Below, one piece after another: positions 26,370 through 34,954 of a DNA stretch of 64,000 nucleotides (position 1 is the stretch's first letter; the number at the start of each line of letters is the position of its first letter). The notes under the pieces are model-generated. The model saw only the letters and a list, made by a program, of their open reading frames with translations. It did no database searches and was not told the origin of the DNA. Position numbers and translations under genes: made by a program. The DNA comes from Pseudomonas sp. DTU12.3 (GTDB taxonomy: Bacteria > Pseudomonadota > Gammaproteobacteria > Pseudomonadales > Pseudomonadaceae), in contig NZ_CP027218.1 of NCBI RefSeq assembly GCF_004124275.1, forward strand, positions 2,173,501 through 2,237,500, written 5' to 3'.

Positions 26370-27542
26370 ATGAGCCCAGCTGAACCGGTCACAGGTTTGA
26401 TTCTTTCCGGCGGCGGGGCTCGGGCGGCGTATCAGGTGGGGGTGCTGGCGGCGATTGCCGAATTGCTGCCGTTGGGTGCTGACAATCCGTTTCCGGTGAT
26501 CGTCGGCACATCGGCGGGCGCGATCAACGCCGTCAGCCTCGCCAGTGGCGCCACCGATTTTCGCGCGGCCATCGAACGTCTCACCTTATTCTGGCAAGGC
26601 TTTCGCAGCCATCGCGTGCTGCGCAGTGACTGGCCCGGCGTCATCCGTCAGGCCAGCCGTTTTGTCAGTCACAGCTTGCTTGGCCTCGGCCGCCATATGC
26701 CGGTGGCGCTGCTCAACAGTTCACCGCTGCGCGACCTGCTCAATGAAAAACTGCACATGCCCGGCATCGCCGAATCCATCGCGCGCAAGCAATTGCATGC
26801 GGTGGCGGTGACGGCGTTTGGTTATGAGTCGGGGCAAGCGGTGACGTTCTATCAGGGCGGCGGCACTATCGATTCATGGCTGCGGCATCGGCGCATCGGT
26901 GTGCCGACACAATTGTCGGTGGATCACTTGCTCGCCAGTTCGGCGATTCCGTTGCTGTTCGCGCCGGTGAAGATCGGTGATGAATATTTCGGCGACGGTG
27001 CGGTGCGGCAATCGGCGCCGATCAGTCCGGCACTGCACCTGGGCGCCAGTCGCGTGCTGGTGGTGGGTGTCAGCGGCAACCCGCGCGGCTTCGATCCGCA
27101 GCAGCCGCTGGAGCGCACTTACACCGGGCAACAGCCGACGCTGGCACAAATTGGCGGGCACATGCTCAACAGCACGTTCATTGACAGTCTGGAGAGCGAC
27201 ATCGAGTTGCTGCAGCGCCTCAACCAGTTCAGTCATCTGATGCCCGCTGGCACGCCGACGCGCGAGCTGGGCGTGGCGCCGGTGGAGGTGTTGGTGATTT
27301 CGCCGAGTCAGCCGATCGATGAGATCGCGGCGCGGCACCGCCAGGAATTGCCGGCGGCGTTGCGCTTGTTTCTGCGTGGGCCGGGAGCGACGAAGACGAG
27401 TGGGGCGGGGGTGTTGAGTTATCTGCTGTTCGAGGCGGGGTATTGCAGCGAGTTGATCGATCTGGGTCGGCGCGATGCGTTGGCCAAGCGTGAGGAGCTG
27501 TGCCGGTTTCTCGGGATATCCGCAGCGGCGGTCCCGGCCTGA
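26370..27542 (+). CDS. Patatin-like phospholipase
   Basis: A 390-residue protein with the oxyanion motif SGGGARAAYQVG, the nucleophile elbow GTSAGA and the catalytic Asp in DGAVRQ, making an active Ser-Asp dyad likely. No signal peptide is seen, so it is a cytoplasmic or membrane-associated lipid acyl hydrolase of the bacterial patatin group, distinct from the secreted ExoU type. A DUF3336-like N-terminal part is absent. It follows the acyltransferase after 35 bases and may share its transcript. Confidence 0.92.
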   Translation: MSPAEPVTGLILSGGGARAAYQVGVLAAIAELLPLGADNPFPVIVGTSAGAINAVSLASGATDFRAAIERLTLFWQGFRSHRVLRSDWPGVIRQASRFVSHSLLGLGRHMPVALLNSSPLRDLLNEKLHMPGIAESIARKQLHAVAVTAFGYESGQAVTFYQGGGTIDSWLRHRRIGVPTQLSVDHLLASSAIPLLFAPVKIGDEYFGDGAVRQSAPISPALHLGASRVLVVGVSGNPRGFDPQQPLERTYTGQQPTLAQIGGHMLNSTFIDSLESDIELLQRLNQFSHLMPAGTPTRELGVAPVEVLVISPSQPIDEIAARHRQELPAALRLFLRGPGATKTSGAGVLSYLLFEAGYCSELIDLGRRDALAKREELCRFLGISAAAVPA

Positions 27543-27555
27543 AATCTGCGGTGAG

Positions 27556-27625
27556 GCCTTCGCGAGCAGGCTCGCTCCCACATTGGAACTCGGTCGAATG
27601 TGGGAGCGAGCCTGCTCGCGAAGCT
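27556..27625. repeat. REP pair, family B
   Basis: TTCGCGAGCAGGCTCGCTCC and its inverse copy in a convergent gap. It is directly followed by a family-A pair at 27633, one of the few places where both families adjoin. Confidence 0.92.
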
Positions 27626-27632
27626 TTTAAAG

Positions 27633-27714
27633 CAAAAGATCGCAGCCTGCGGCAGCTCCTGCATTGGAATGCGCTATCCCTGTAGGCGCTGGCGAAGCCT
27701 GCGATCTTTTGATT
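27633..27714. repeat. REP pair, family A, with stem-swapped arm
   Basis: The left arm has core GCC-GCA-GGC. The right arm has GGC-GAA-GCC, in which both sides of the short stem are changed together so pairing is kept. Confidence 0.9.
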
Positions 27715-27718
27715 TTTA

Positions 27719-28504
27719 TCAGAAGTGGAACTTCACCAGGAAGCTGGTCACGTTCTGATTGGTGGTGAACGCACGGGTGTCGTCGATCCCGTACTTGTCT
27801 TTCCAGTAGTCGTACTCGACACCGACGTACAGCTGCTTCTCGCCGAAATTCAGCGCCTTGCCCAAGTCGTATTTGACCTGTGGGTTGAAGTGCAGGTTGG
27901 CATGGTATTCGCCACGGTTGTTGACGTCGTTGTCGACGACCCAGTCCATGTAACCGTCGATCAGCACGTTCGAGTCGCCGACCGGGATGGTGTAGGACCA
28001 GACCGGGGTGATCTGCCAGACGTTGTCACCCGGGCGCGAGCCTTCGGTGTGGCGCTGGTAGAAGTTCAGCTGGAAGTAGTCGAAGCCCGGGATGGCCAGG
28101 TCGAAGCCTGGACCGATCAGGTAGGACTCGGTGTCACCCTCGCCGAACTCGTAGGTCATTGCCAGCAGGACGTCTTTGATCGGGCCGAACTCGATCTTCT
28201 GGTCAAGCACCTTGCCCAGCGAAATGCGTGGCTGGAACTCGCCGTAGTAGGTGTTCGGGCCGTTGTTGAAGTCCTTGTCACCGTTGTAGAAGATCTTGTC
28301 GACGAACAGGAAGTTGTCCCCGTACTTCCAGGCATCGGCGTGCTCGAAGGTGACGGTCTGCTGGATCGCAGGGTTGACCTTGAAGTCTTTACCGTACAGG
28401 TAGGTCAGGCTGTTGTTCTGCCACTGCAGCAGGCCGTCGGCCATGGCCTGGCCGCCGGCCAGCATCGATCCCGCAAGCATCAGGCTGGTGCACATACGTT
28501 TCAT
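27719..28504 (-). CDS. Tsx-like outer-membrane channel, copy 1
   Basis: A 261-residue outer-membrane beta-barrel of the nucleoside-specific channel (Tsx/OmpK) family. Signal peptide of about 22 residues ends in GQAMA, followed by LLQWQNNSLTYLYGKDF, an aromatic-rich barrel, and a C-terminal FLVKFHF ending in Phe as required by the Bam machinery. GGGAG precedes the start. A second gene at 28878-29663 has identical length and closely similar sequence, so the two are tandem paralogues. Next to purine-catabolism genes, uptake of nucleosides or nucleobases across the outer membrane is the likely role. Confidence 0.9.
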   Translation of the reverse strand: MKRMCTSLMLAGSMLAGGQAMADGLLQWQNNSLTYLYGKDFKVNPAIQQTVTFEHADAWKYGDNFLFVDKIFYNGDKDFNNGPNTYYGEFQPRISLGKVLDQKIEFGPIKDVLLAMTYEFGEGDTESYLIGPGFDLAIPGFDYFQLNFYQRHTEGSRPGDNVWQITPVWSYTIPVGDSNVLIDGYMDWVVDNDVNNRGEYHANLHFNPQVKYDLGKALNFGEKQLYVGVEYDYWKDKYGIDDTRAFTTNQNVTSFLVKFHF

Positions 28505-28550
28505 TCGGTTGCTCCCAAAGTAGGTGTTCCACGTTTATTTTTTTAAGATC

Positions 28551-28575
28551 GGCGCTCTGGTGTGGCGCCTTTTTT
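28551..28575 (+). terminator. Plus-strand terminator-like hairpin in the tsx-tsx gap
   Basis: GGCGC, nine-base loop, GCGCC, then TTTTTT on the plus strand. All nearby genes are on the minus strand, so this hairpin either ends a plus-strand small or antisense transcript or is a leader structure of Tsx copy 1. Confidence 0.5.
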
Positions 28576-28736
28576 CGTTGCTGCAAAAGTCATCCGATCG
28601 GTCAGCTTCAGTGCTGTTAGCAAAAGCTGAGCCAAGGCTTTCGAAAAGCCAAAAAACGCCCGTTCGGCTGCTGACAAACAGTCGATTGAGCGTGTTTTCG
28701 GGATGCCTCGGTACTGACCGGGGCCGGGATAAGTTG

Positions 28737-28772
28737 GCCCGTCGGTCAGGAATTAAATCCGGGCTTTTTTTT
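28737..28772 (+). terminator. Second plus-strand terminator-like hairpin in the tsx-tsx gap
   Basis: GCCCG pairs with CGGGC around an 18-base loop and is followed by eight T. The loop is long, so stability is moderate. The 373-base gap between the two tsx genes (28505-28877) holds these two hairpins and no open frame I would support. Confidence 0.4.
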
Positions 28773-28877
28773 AGACCGAATTCAGGAGGCCGCGGAGAAT
28801 ACTGACTCCTCGGCCAGCTCTCAAGTGCCCCGCAACAGAGCACCGACGACAGGTAGGGGGCACGGTTGCGGGTCATC

Positions 28878-29663
28878 TTAAAAATGCACCTTCACCAGCA
28901 GGCTGGCGGTGTTCTGATTGGTGTCGAGGTTGTGGCTGCTTTCGACCCCGTATTTGTTCTTCCAGTAGCTGTATTCGGTGCCGACGTACAGCTGCTTCTG
29001 ACTCCAGCCGAGGGCTTTGCCGAGGTCGTATTTGATCTGCGGATTGATGTGCAGGTTGGCGTGGTAGGTGCCGCGCGAGTTCTCGTCATTGTCTACGACC
29101 CAGTCCAGATAACCGTCGATCAGCAGATCGGAATTGCCCACCGGAATGCTGTAAGACCAGCCTGGAGTGATCTGCCAGACACCGTCGCCGGGGCGCGGGC
29201 CTTCGGTCTGGCGGCGGAATATATTCAGGGTCACGTAGTTGAAGCCGGGCACCTTGAGGTCGAAGCCCGGGCCAATCAGGTAGGCCTCGCTTTCACCTTC
29301 GCCGTACTCGTAGGTCATCGCCAGCAGCACGTCCTTGATCGGGCCGAATTCGAGCTTCTGATCGAAGATTTTGCCGAACGAGAAGCGTGGGGTGAATTCG
29401 CCGTAGAAGGTGTGCGGGCCTTTGTTGCGGTCTTCTTCGCCGTTGTAGAAGATCTTGTCGACGAAGAGGAAGTTGTCGCCGTATTTCCACTTGTCGGCGT
29501 GCTCGAACGTCACCGTCTGTTGGATCGACGGGTTGATCGCGAAGTTCTTGCCGTACAGATAGCTGAGGCTGTTGGTTTGCCACAGCAGGAGATCGCCGGC
29601 CATGGCTTGACTCGCGGCCAGCAGGCCGCCACTCAACAGAACGTTGGTTTGCGTGCGAATCAT
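28878..29663 (-). CDS. Tsx-like outer-membrane channel, copy 2
   Basis: A 261-residue outer-membrane channel, paralogue of the product of 27719-28504 (same length, same signal-peptide layout, shared blocks such as QQTVTFEHAD, GDNFLFVDKIFYNG and MTYEYGEGESEAYLIGPGFDL). I start it at the ATG at 29663, which has GGGAG upstream and begins the signal peptide; the longer open frame upstream is not needed. C-terminus ends LLVKVHF. It lies just downstream of the urate/xanthine permease, supporting a role in purine uptake. Confidence 0.9.
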   Translation of the reverse strand: MIRTQTNVLLSGGLLAASQAMAGDLLLWQTNSLSYLYGKNFAINPSIQQTVTFEHADKWKYGDNFLFVDKIFYNGEEDRNKGPHTFYGEFTPRFSFGKIFDQKLEFGPIKDVLLAMTYEYGEGESEAYLIGPGFDLKVPGFNYVTLNIFRRQTEGPRPGDGVWQITPGWSYSIPVGNSDLLIDGYLDWVVDNDENSRGTYHANLHINPQIKYDLGKALGWSQKQLYVGTEYSYWKNKYGVESSHNLDTNQNTASLLVKVHF

Positions 29664-29714
29664 CTGTTGCTCCCTCTTGTTTTTATTGTTGAGGCGCAGA
29701 GCTGTTGCTTGCCC

Positions 29715-29807
29715 CTGTGGGAGCGAGCCTGCTCGCGAAGAGGGCGTGTCAGTCGCCATCATTGTTGAATGACACACCGCTTTCGCGAGCAAGCCCGCTC
29801 CCACAAG
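29715..29807. repeat. REP pair, family B
   Basis: GTGGGAGCGAGCCTGCTCGC and a distant inverse TTCGCGAGCAAGCCCGCTCC with a spacer of about 40 bases that itself contains GTGTC...GACAC complementarity. Confidence 0.9.
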
Positions 29808-29824
29808 GTTTTGTGGTGACTTCG

Positions 29825-31183
29825 TTAATGCTGGTGTGCGTGGCAGTCGTTGATCGATGCGCGCTCTTTGCCGCCGAGAATGTTGAACAGCAGGTTCAGC
29901 GTCAGCGCGCTGAGCGTTGCCATGGCGATGCCGCTGTGCGTAATCGGGCTCATCCACATCGGCAGGTGCGCGAAGAACTCCGGACGCACCACCGGGATCA
30001 GGCCCATGCCGATGCTCACCGCGACCAGCAACTGGTTGCGACGGTCACCGATGTCGGCTTCTTGCAGGATCTTGATGCCGGTAGCGGCGACCATGCCGAA
30101 CATCGCGATCGCTGCGCCGCCGAGGACTGCCGGTGGAATTGATGCCACCAGAAACGCCGCTTTCGGCAGCAGACTCAACACGATCAGCAAACCACCGGCA
30201 ACGATGGTCACCGAGCGGCAGCGCACGCCGGTCATCTGCACCAGGCCGATGTTTTGCGCGAACGAGGAGTGGGTGAAGGTGTTGAAGAAACCGGCAACAA
30301 ACGAGGCGCCGGCATCACACAGCAAGCCGCGACGCAGCATCCGTGGGCAGACTTCCTGGCCGGTGATCTTGCCCAGCGCGAGGAACATGCCGGTGGACTC
30401 GACGAAGATGATCACTACCACCAGGCACATCGACAGGATCGGTGCGAGTTCGAATTTCGGCATGCCGAAATGCAGCGGAGTGACGAACTGAATCCACGGC
30501 GCGTTGGCCATGCCGCTCAGGTCGACCATGCCGATTGCGCCGCACAGCACGTAGCCGAAGCACATGCCGATCAGTACCGAGATGTTCACCCAGAAACCGC
30601 GCATGAAGCGGTGGATCAGCAGAATGGTGCCCAACACCAGGGCTGCGATGGCCAGATAAATCGGTGAACCGAATTGCGCGGCGCCAGCACCGCCACCCGC
30701 CCAATTCACGGCCACGGGGAACAGCGACAAACCGATCGAGGTGATGACCGTGCCGGTCACCAGGGGCGGGAAGAAGCGCACGACCTTGGACATGAACGGC
30801 GCGATGATCATGCCGAAGAAACCGGCGGCGATCGTTGCACCGAAGATGCCTTGCAGGCCGATACCGGGCATGCCGGCCATGGCGACCATGCTGCCAACCG
30901 CAGCAAAACTGGCGCCCATCATCACCGGCATGCGGATGCCCATCGGGCCGATGCCCATGGATTGCACGATGGTGGCGACACCGGCGACCAGCAGGTCGGC
31001 GTTGATCAGAAAGGCAATTTCTTCACGACTCAGGCCAGCGGCCTGTCCAATGATCAGCGGCACCGCGATGGCACCACCGTACATCAGCAGAACATGTTGC
31101 AAACCGACCAGGATCAGTTGCAAAAGGGGCAATCGCTGAATGGCGGGTGCGTCGGGGATGCGCGCTTTGGACAGCTCGGACAT
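29825..31183 (-). CDS. Nucleobase:cation symporter-2 permease (urate/xanthine type)
   Basis: A 452-residue inner-membrane carrier of the NAT/NCS2 family with about 12-14 hydrophobic segments. The signature region reads SSFAQNIGLVQMTGVRCRSV, matching the QNxGxxxxTG pattern of urate/xanthine carriers, and helix 8 carries FVESTGMFLALG with the conserved Glu. Located directly downstream of puuD and upstream of Tsx copy 2, it probably imports urate or xanthine to feed PuuD. Substrate choice between urate and xanthine is not resolved. Confidence 0.92.
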   Translation of the reverse strand: MSELSKARIPDAPAIQRLPLLQLILVGLQHVLLMYGGAIAVPLIIGQAAGLSREEIAFLINADLLVAGVATIVQSMGIGPMGIRMPVMMGASFAAVGSMVAMAGMPGIGLQGIFGATIAAGFFGMIIAPFMSKVVRFFPPLVTGTVITSIGLSLFPVAVNWAGGGAGAAQFGSPIYLAIAALVLGTILLIHRFMRGFWVNISVLIGMCFGYVLCGAIGMVDLSGMANAPWIQFVTPLHFGMPKFELAPILSMCLVVVIIFVESTGMFLALGKITGQEVCPRMLRRGLLCDAGASFVAGFFNTFTHSSFAQNIGLVQMTGVRCRSVTIVAGGLLIVLSLLPKAAFLVASIPPAVLGGAAIAMFGMVAATGIKILQEADIGDRRNQLLVAVSIGMGLIPVVRPEFFAHLPMWMSPITHSGIAMATLSALTLNLLFNILGGKERASINDCHAHQH

Positions 31184-31272
31184 GCAACACCTCGGATCTT
31201 TTTATTCTTGTGATTAACAGCTGTCGGGTTGCTCACAGCTGTTTCTTTGCATCAGGTAAACCGCGTTAAGGC

Positions 31273-31343
31273 AATTCGCGAGCAGGCTCGCTCCCACAGG
31301 AAATGCATTCCAATGTGGGAGCGAGCCTGCTCGCGAAGCTTTT
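31273..31343. repeat. REP pair, family B
   Basis: Inverted family-B units with the GAGCAGGCTC form, between puuD and the permease gene. Confidence 0.92.
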
Positions 31344-31345
31344 GC

Positions 31346-32659
31346 TTAGTTGGTCTGTGCTCCCTGGGCAATCCATGCACCGATCAGGTCACGTTCCTGC
31401 TGGGTCATCTGCGTGATGTTGCCCAGTGGCATGATCTGCGTGGTGATGGCTTGCGCCTGGATGCGCGGCGCGTTCTGGCGGATCTGCTCAGGGGTGTCGA
31501 ACATCACACCTGCAGGCGCTGCGCTGAACAGCGGGCTGGTCGGTTTGGCCGAGTGGCAAACCGCGCAACGTTCTTGAATCACGTTGTGCACTTTGTCGAA
31601 GGCCGGACCTGCGTTGGAGGCTTGCGCCGGTGCTGCAGCAGGCGCTGCGGCTTGCGCAGGTGCCGCCGCTTCAGCCGGTTTTGCGCCACCGCCCAGTGCC
31701 GTTTCCGGCAGCGGTTGGTACTCGATTTTCGCAGGAGTTTTGGCCACTTCCGGAGCGGTCGACATCGGCGTCGGGCCGGTGACGTACGCCAGAGTGATCA
31801 TGCCCACCGCTGCCACCGGCAGAGTCCAGGCAAACTTGTGGCTGTCGTGACGGGTGTTGAAGTAGTGACGCACCAACACCGCCAACACTGCGATCCCGGC
31901 CAGGATCAACCAGTTGTACTGGCTGCCATAGGTGCTCGGGAAGTGGTTGCTGATCATGATGAACAGCACCGGCAGGGTGAAGTAGTTGTTGTGACGCGAA
32001 CGCAGCAAGCCTTTGGCCGGCAGCGCCGGATCCGGCGTGCGGTTCTCGGCAATCGCCGCCACCAGTGCCCGTTGCGCCGGCATGATGATGCGGAACACGT
32101 TCCCGACCATGATGGTGCCGATGATCGCGCCGACGTGCAGGTACGCACCACGACCGCTGAACACTTTGCTGAAGCCATACGCCGCGCCGATGATCAGCAC
32201 GAACAGGATGAAGCCCAGCAGAGCAGGGCGTTTGCCCAAGGCCGAGTCACACAGGAAGGAGTATATGAACCAGCCGAGGAACAGCGAGCCGATACCGATG
32301 GCCACGCCTTCAGGGCCGCTCAGTGTGCTGCCCGGAGCCAGCAGGTAGAGCGTCGGATTGGAGTAGAACACCACGCACAGCAGCGCGATACCCGACATCC
32401 AGGTGAAGTAGGCTTCCCATTTGAACCAGTGCAGGTTCTCCGGCATCGACGGTGGGGCCAGTTTGTATTTTTCGAGGTGATAGATACCGCCACCGTGGAT
32501 CGCCCACAGATCACCGGCCAGACCGGTTTTCGGGTTGACGCGGTTGAGGTTGTTCTCCAGCCAGACGAAGTAGAACGACGCGCCGATCCAGGCCACGCCA
32601 GTAATCATGTGAACCCAGCGCACGCTCAGGTTCAGCCATTCCAACAGATGTGCTTCCAC
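31346..32659 (-). CDS. puuD: Urate hydroxylase PuuD (membrane protein with cytochrome c domain)
   Basis: A 437-residue protein that converts urate to 5-hydroxyisourate. The N-terminal part has about eight hydrophobic segments (MEAHLLEWLNLSVRWVHMITG onward). An alanine/proline-rich linker (about 335-360) leads to a C-terminal cytochrome c domain with heme motif CAVCH and distal Met in QIMPLGNI. This architecture is specific to PuuD and passes electrons to the respiratory chain instead of producing peroxide, unlike soluble uricases. First enzymatic step of the pathway encoded in this region. Confidence 0.95.
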   Translation of the reverse strand: MEAHLLEWLNLSVRWVHMITGVAWIGASFYFVWLENNLNRVNPKTGLAGDLWAIHGGGIYHLEKYKLAPPSMPENLHWFKWEAYFTWMSGIALLCVVFYSNPTLYLLAPGSTLSGPEGVAIGIGSLFLGWFIYSFLCDSALGKRPALLGFILFVLIIGAAYGFSKVFSGRGAYLHVGAIIGTIMVGNVFRIIMPAQRALVAAIAENRTPDPALPAKGLLRSRHNNYFTLPVLFIMISNHFPSTYGSQYNWLILAGIAVLAVLVRHYFNTRHDSHKFAWTLPVAAVGMITLAYVTGPTPMSTAPEVAKTPAKIEYQPLPETALGGGAKPAEAAAPAQAAAPAAAPAQASNAGPAFDKVHNVIQERCAVCHSAKPTSPLFSAAPAGVMFDTPEQIRQNAPRIQAQAITTQIMPLGNITQMTQQERDLIGAWIAQGAQTN

Positions 32660-32710
32660 AGTCTTTACCTCTCGCCTGTCACTCTTGTTGTCGAGTGATC
32701 AGACCTTCTC

Positions 32711-33214
32711 TTATTGGTGGGGGGCGAGGATCAAACGCTCATCCTCTTTGAAAAAATGCTCATCGCAGTTATTGCCTGTGCCACTGCGATCAACCACCAG
32801 GAAGTCATCCCGCTTTTCGATCGTCAGCACCGGATGGTGCCAAACGCCGCGATGGTAATTAATGCCCTGCCTGCCGTTGGTGACGAAGGCGCGGACCAAA
32901 CCTGATACAGGTTCATCGCCAACGGGCGCGACCACGATCAGAAAGGGGTTGCCGAGCAGCGGTATGAAAGCCTGGCTGCCCAGCGGGTGGCGTTCCAGCA
33001 TGCAAACGGTCAGCGGCATGTCCTGCGCGTCGGCGCGGAAGATGCTGATGATCGCGTTGTCCTCAGGCTGAGCGGTTTCGACCGTCGCCAGTTTATGGAA
33101 GCGCATGGTCGAACCGTTGTTGATCATGAAGTGATCGCTGCCGTCGGTTTCGATGACGTCACCGAAAGGGGCGAAGGCTTCTTTGCTCAGCGGTTCAATC
33201 GTTAGTGTGCGCAT
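32711..33214 (-). CDS. allA: Ureidoglycolate lyase AllA
   Basis: A 167-residue cupin-type enzyme that splits ureidoglycolate into glyoxylate and urea, the last step here. Recognisable blocks are EAFAPFGDVIE, the RADAQDMPLTVCMLERHPLGSQAFIPL region and GVWHHPVL with the metal- or substrate-binding histidines. It lies 51 bases before puuD on the same strand. Confidence 0.93.
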   Translation of the reverse strand: MRTLTIEPLSKEAFAPFGDVIETDGSDHFMINNGSTMRFHKLATVETAQPEDNAIISIFRADAQDMPLTVCMLERHPLGSQAFIPLLGNPFLIVVAPVGDEPVSGLVRAFVTNGRQGINYHRGVWHHPVLTIEKRDDFLVVDRSGTGNNCDEHFFKEDERLILAPHQ

Positions 33215-33259
33215 GCTGTTCTTCTTATCCGAATTCGTTGTCTGTTCACTGCATTTCTC

Positions 33260-33337
33260 TGTAGGAGCTGGCGAAGCCTGCGATCTTTTGACTTTTTTTT
33301 AAGATCAAAAGATCGCAGCCTGCGGCAGCTCCTACAG
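33260..33337. repeat. REP pair, family A, with stem-swapped arm
   Basis: Left arm core GGC-GAA-GCC, right arm GCC-GCA-GGC, spacer about 15 bases, between allantoicase and allA genes. Confidence 0.9.
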
Positions 33338-33345
33338 GCTCAGCA

Positions 33346-34341
33346 TTACTTCGCGACCTTGCCCAGTACGCGCAGGCGGCTTACACCACCGTCCGGGAAC
33401 ACGTTCAGGCGGATGTGGGTGATCGGGCCCAGTGCCTTGATCTGCTCGACGAAGGTGTGTTCGGCGTGCATTTCCAGCTTCTGGCTTGGCAGCAGATCGC
33501 GCCAGAACAGCGACTGGGTTTCGATCTGGCTGTCAGTTCCGCCCTTGACGAACGCGCCCTGAATCGAGCAAGTGTCCGGGTAGTTGCCTTTGAAGTGCAG
33601 GGTGTCGACGACGATCTTCTCGATCTCGCCCGGATGACCCAGCGCGACGATGACCCAGTCATTGCCTGGCGTACGACGACGTGCAGTTTCCCAGCCGTCG
33701 CCCATGTTGATGCCACGGCCCGGGTTGAGGATGTTGCTCATGCGGCCGAAGTGTTCGTCGGAGCAGGCGAGGGCGCGGCCACCGTTCAGGGCTGCTGCCA
33801 GATCGACTTGCTCGTTGTCGCCAACGGCCGACCAGTCGCGATGCGGCACACCGTACACGCGCAGACGGGCAACACCGCCGTCCGGGTAGATGTTGAAGCG
33901 CAGGTGGCTGAACGCTTGGTCGTTGCTGATTTCGTGGTAGTGGTGGCTGTTGCCCTGCAGCTCGACGGCCGACAGCACTTCAGTCCACTGAGTGTTTTCA
34001 TCAGGCTCGCCCGAGGCCAGGAAGCACGCTTCCAGAGAGGCCGATGGCGGGAAGTTGCCGGTGAAGAATGAAGTGTCGATGTCTACGCCTTTGATCGAGC
34101 CCGGTACGCCCAGACGGATCACGGCGCTGTCGAAGCCTTCGAAGCGCTTGCGGCGCGATTCCCAGCCGTCCATCCACTTGCCGTTGTCATCGAACACGCC
34201 CTCCTTCCATACGGCCGGGGTCGGTTGGAACAGACGATTGGCGTCTGCGAACCAGTCATCGGTGACCGAGATGATTTTGGTGCCCAGACGGGCATCGGCC
34301 AGGTTGACGAACTTCTCGAAAGGTACGGCGTAAGCTTTCAT
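33346..34341 (-). CDS. alc: Allantoicase
   Basis: A 331-residue enzyme that converts allantoate to ureidoglycolate and urea. It consists of two repeated jelly-roll domains: [23 protein letters not shown] in the first and [23 protein letters not shown] in the second are clear internal duplicates, and each half ends with an RLRVxG strand ([18 protein letters not shown] and [18 protein letters not shown]). This duplication is characteristic of allantoicase. Confidence 0.97.
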   Translation of the reverse strand: MKAYAVPFEKFVNLADARLGTKIISVTDDWFADANRLFQPTPAVWKEGVFDDNGKWMDGWESRRKRFEGFDSAVIRLGVPGSIKGVDIDTSFFTGNFPPSASLEACFLASGEPDENTQWTEVLSAVELQGNSHHYHEISNDQAFSHLRFNIYPDGGVARLRVYGVPHRDWSAVGDNEQVDLAAALNGGRALACSDEHFGRMSNILNPGRGINMGDGWETARRRTPGNDWVIVALGHPGEIEKIVVDTLHFKGNYPDTCSIQGAFVKGGTDSQIETQSLFWRDLLPSQKLEMHAEHTFVEQIKALGPITHIRLNVFPDGGVSRLRVLGKVAK

Positions 34342-34438
34342 TCTTCTTGTCTGCCTTTAAATAAGTGGCTGGGGATGCTTGCTGCCCTGGGTGCTCTCCG
34401 CGTTTGATGCGCTCGGGGCTTTTTACAAGGGCAGCTCG

Positions 34439-34954
34439 CTAAAGAGTCAGTAAACGGAACAGGGCAATCTTGTTGATCTCCGCCAGCGCGCATTTGAATT
34501 CGGTGTCGACCGAGTTGTGAATGCGCGTTTCGAACGCCGCGAGGATCTGATGCCGGTTGCTGCCTTTTACCGCCATGATGAAGGGAAACTTGAACTTGGC
34601 TTTGTAGGCGTCGTTCAGCTCGGTGAAGCGCTGGAACTCTTCGGCCGTGCATTGGTGAATACCGGCGCCAGCTTGTTCATTGGTGCTGGCTTCGGTCAGT
34701 TGGCCCTGGACGGCAGCTTTGCCGGCCAGGTCCGGGTGAGCGTTGATCAGTGCCAGCTGACTGGCGTGATCGGCGCTCAACAGGATGTCGCTCATGCGCT
34801 GGTGCAGGGTTTCGATCTCGTCGATCGAAGCGTCCACGCCCAGGTCGTAGGCCTTCTCGGCCACCCATGGCGAATGTTCGTAGATGTCGGCGAAAGCGTT
34901 GACGAAAGCGTCGCGGCTCAGGGTCGACGGTTGCAGGGTTTGAAAGCGGCTCAT
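34439..34954 (-). CDS. uraD: OHCU decarboxylase UraD
   Basis: A 171-residue enzyme that decarboxylates 2-oxo-4-hydroxy-4-carboxy-5-ureidoimidazoline to (S)-allantoin. The helical fold shows the family marks FADIYEHSPWVAE, NAHPDLAGKAA with the catalytic His region, and FKFPFIMAVKG. Its ATG overlaps the puuE stop (ATGA at 34951-34954), so it is translated from the same mRNA. Confidence 0.95.
   Translation of the reverse strand: MSRFQTLQPSTLSRDAFVNAFADIYEHSPWVAEKAYDLGVDASIDEIETLHQRMSDILLSADHASQLALINAHPDLAGKAAVQGQLTEASTNEQAGAGIHQCTAEEFQRFTELNDAYKAKFKFPFIMAVKGSNRHQILAAFETRIHNSVDTEFKCALAEINKIALFRLLTL

Noticed and set aside
31229..32698. A 489-codon plus-strand frame opposite puuD
   Set aside because: Antisense shadow rich in R, H and Q; puuD on the minus strand has a heme motif and membrane segments.
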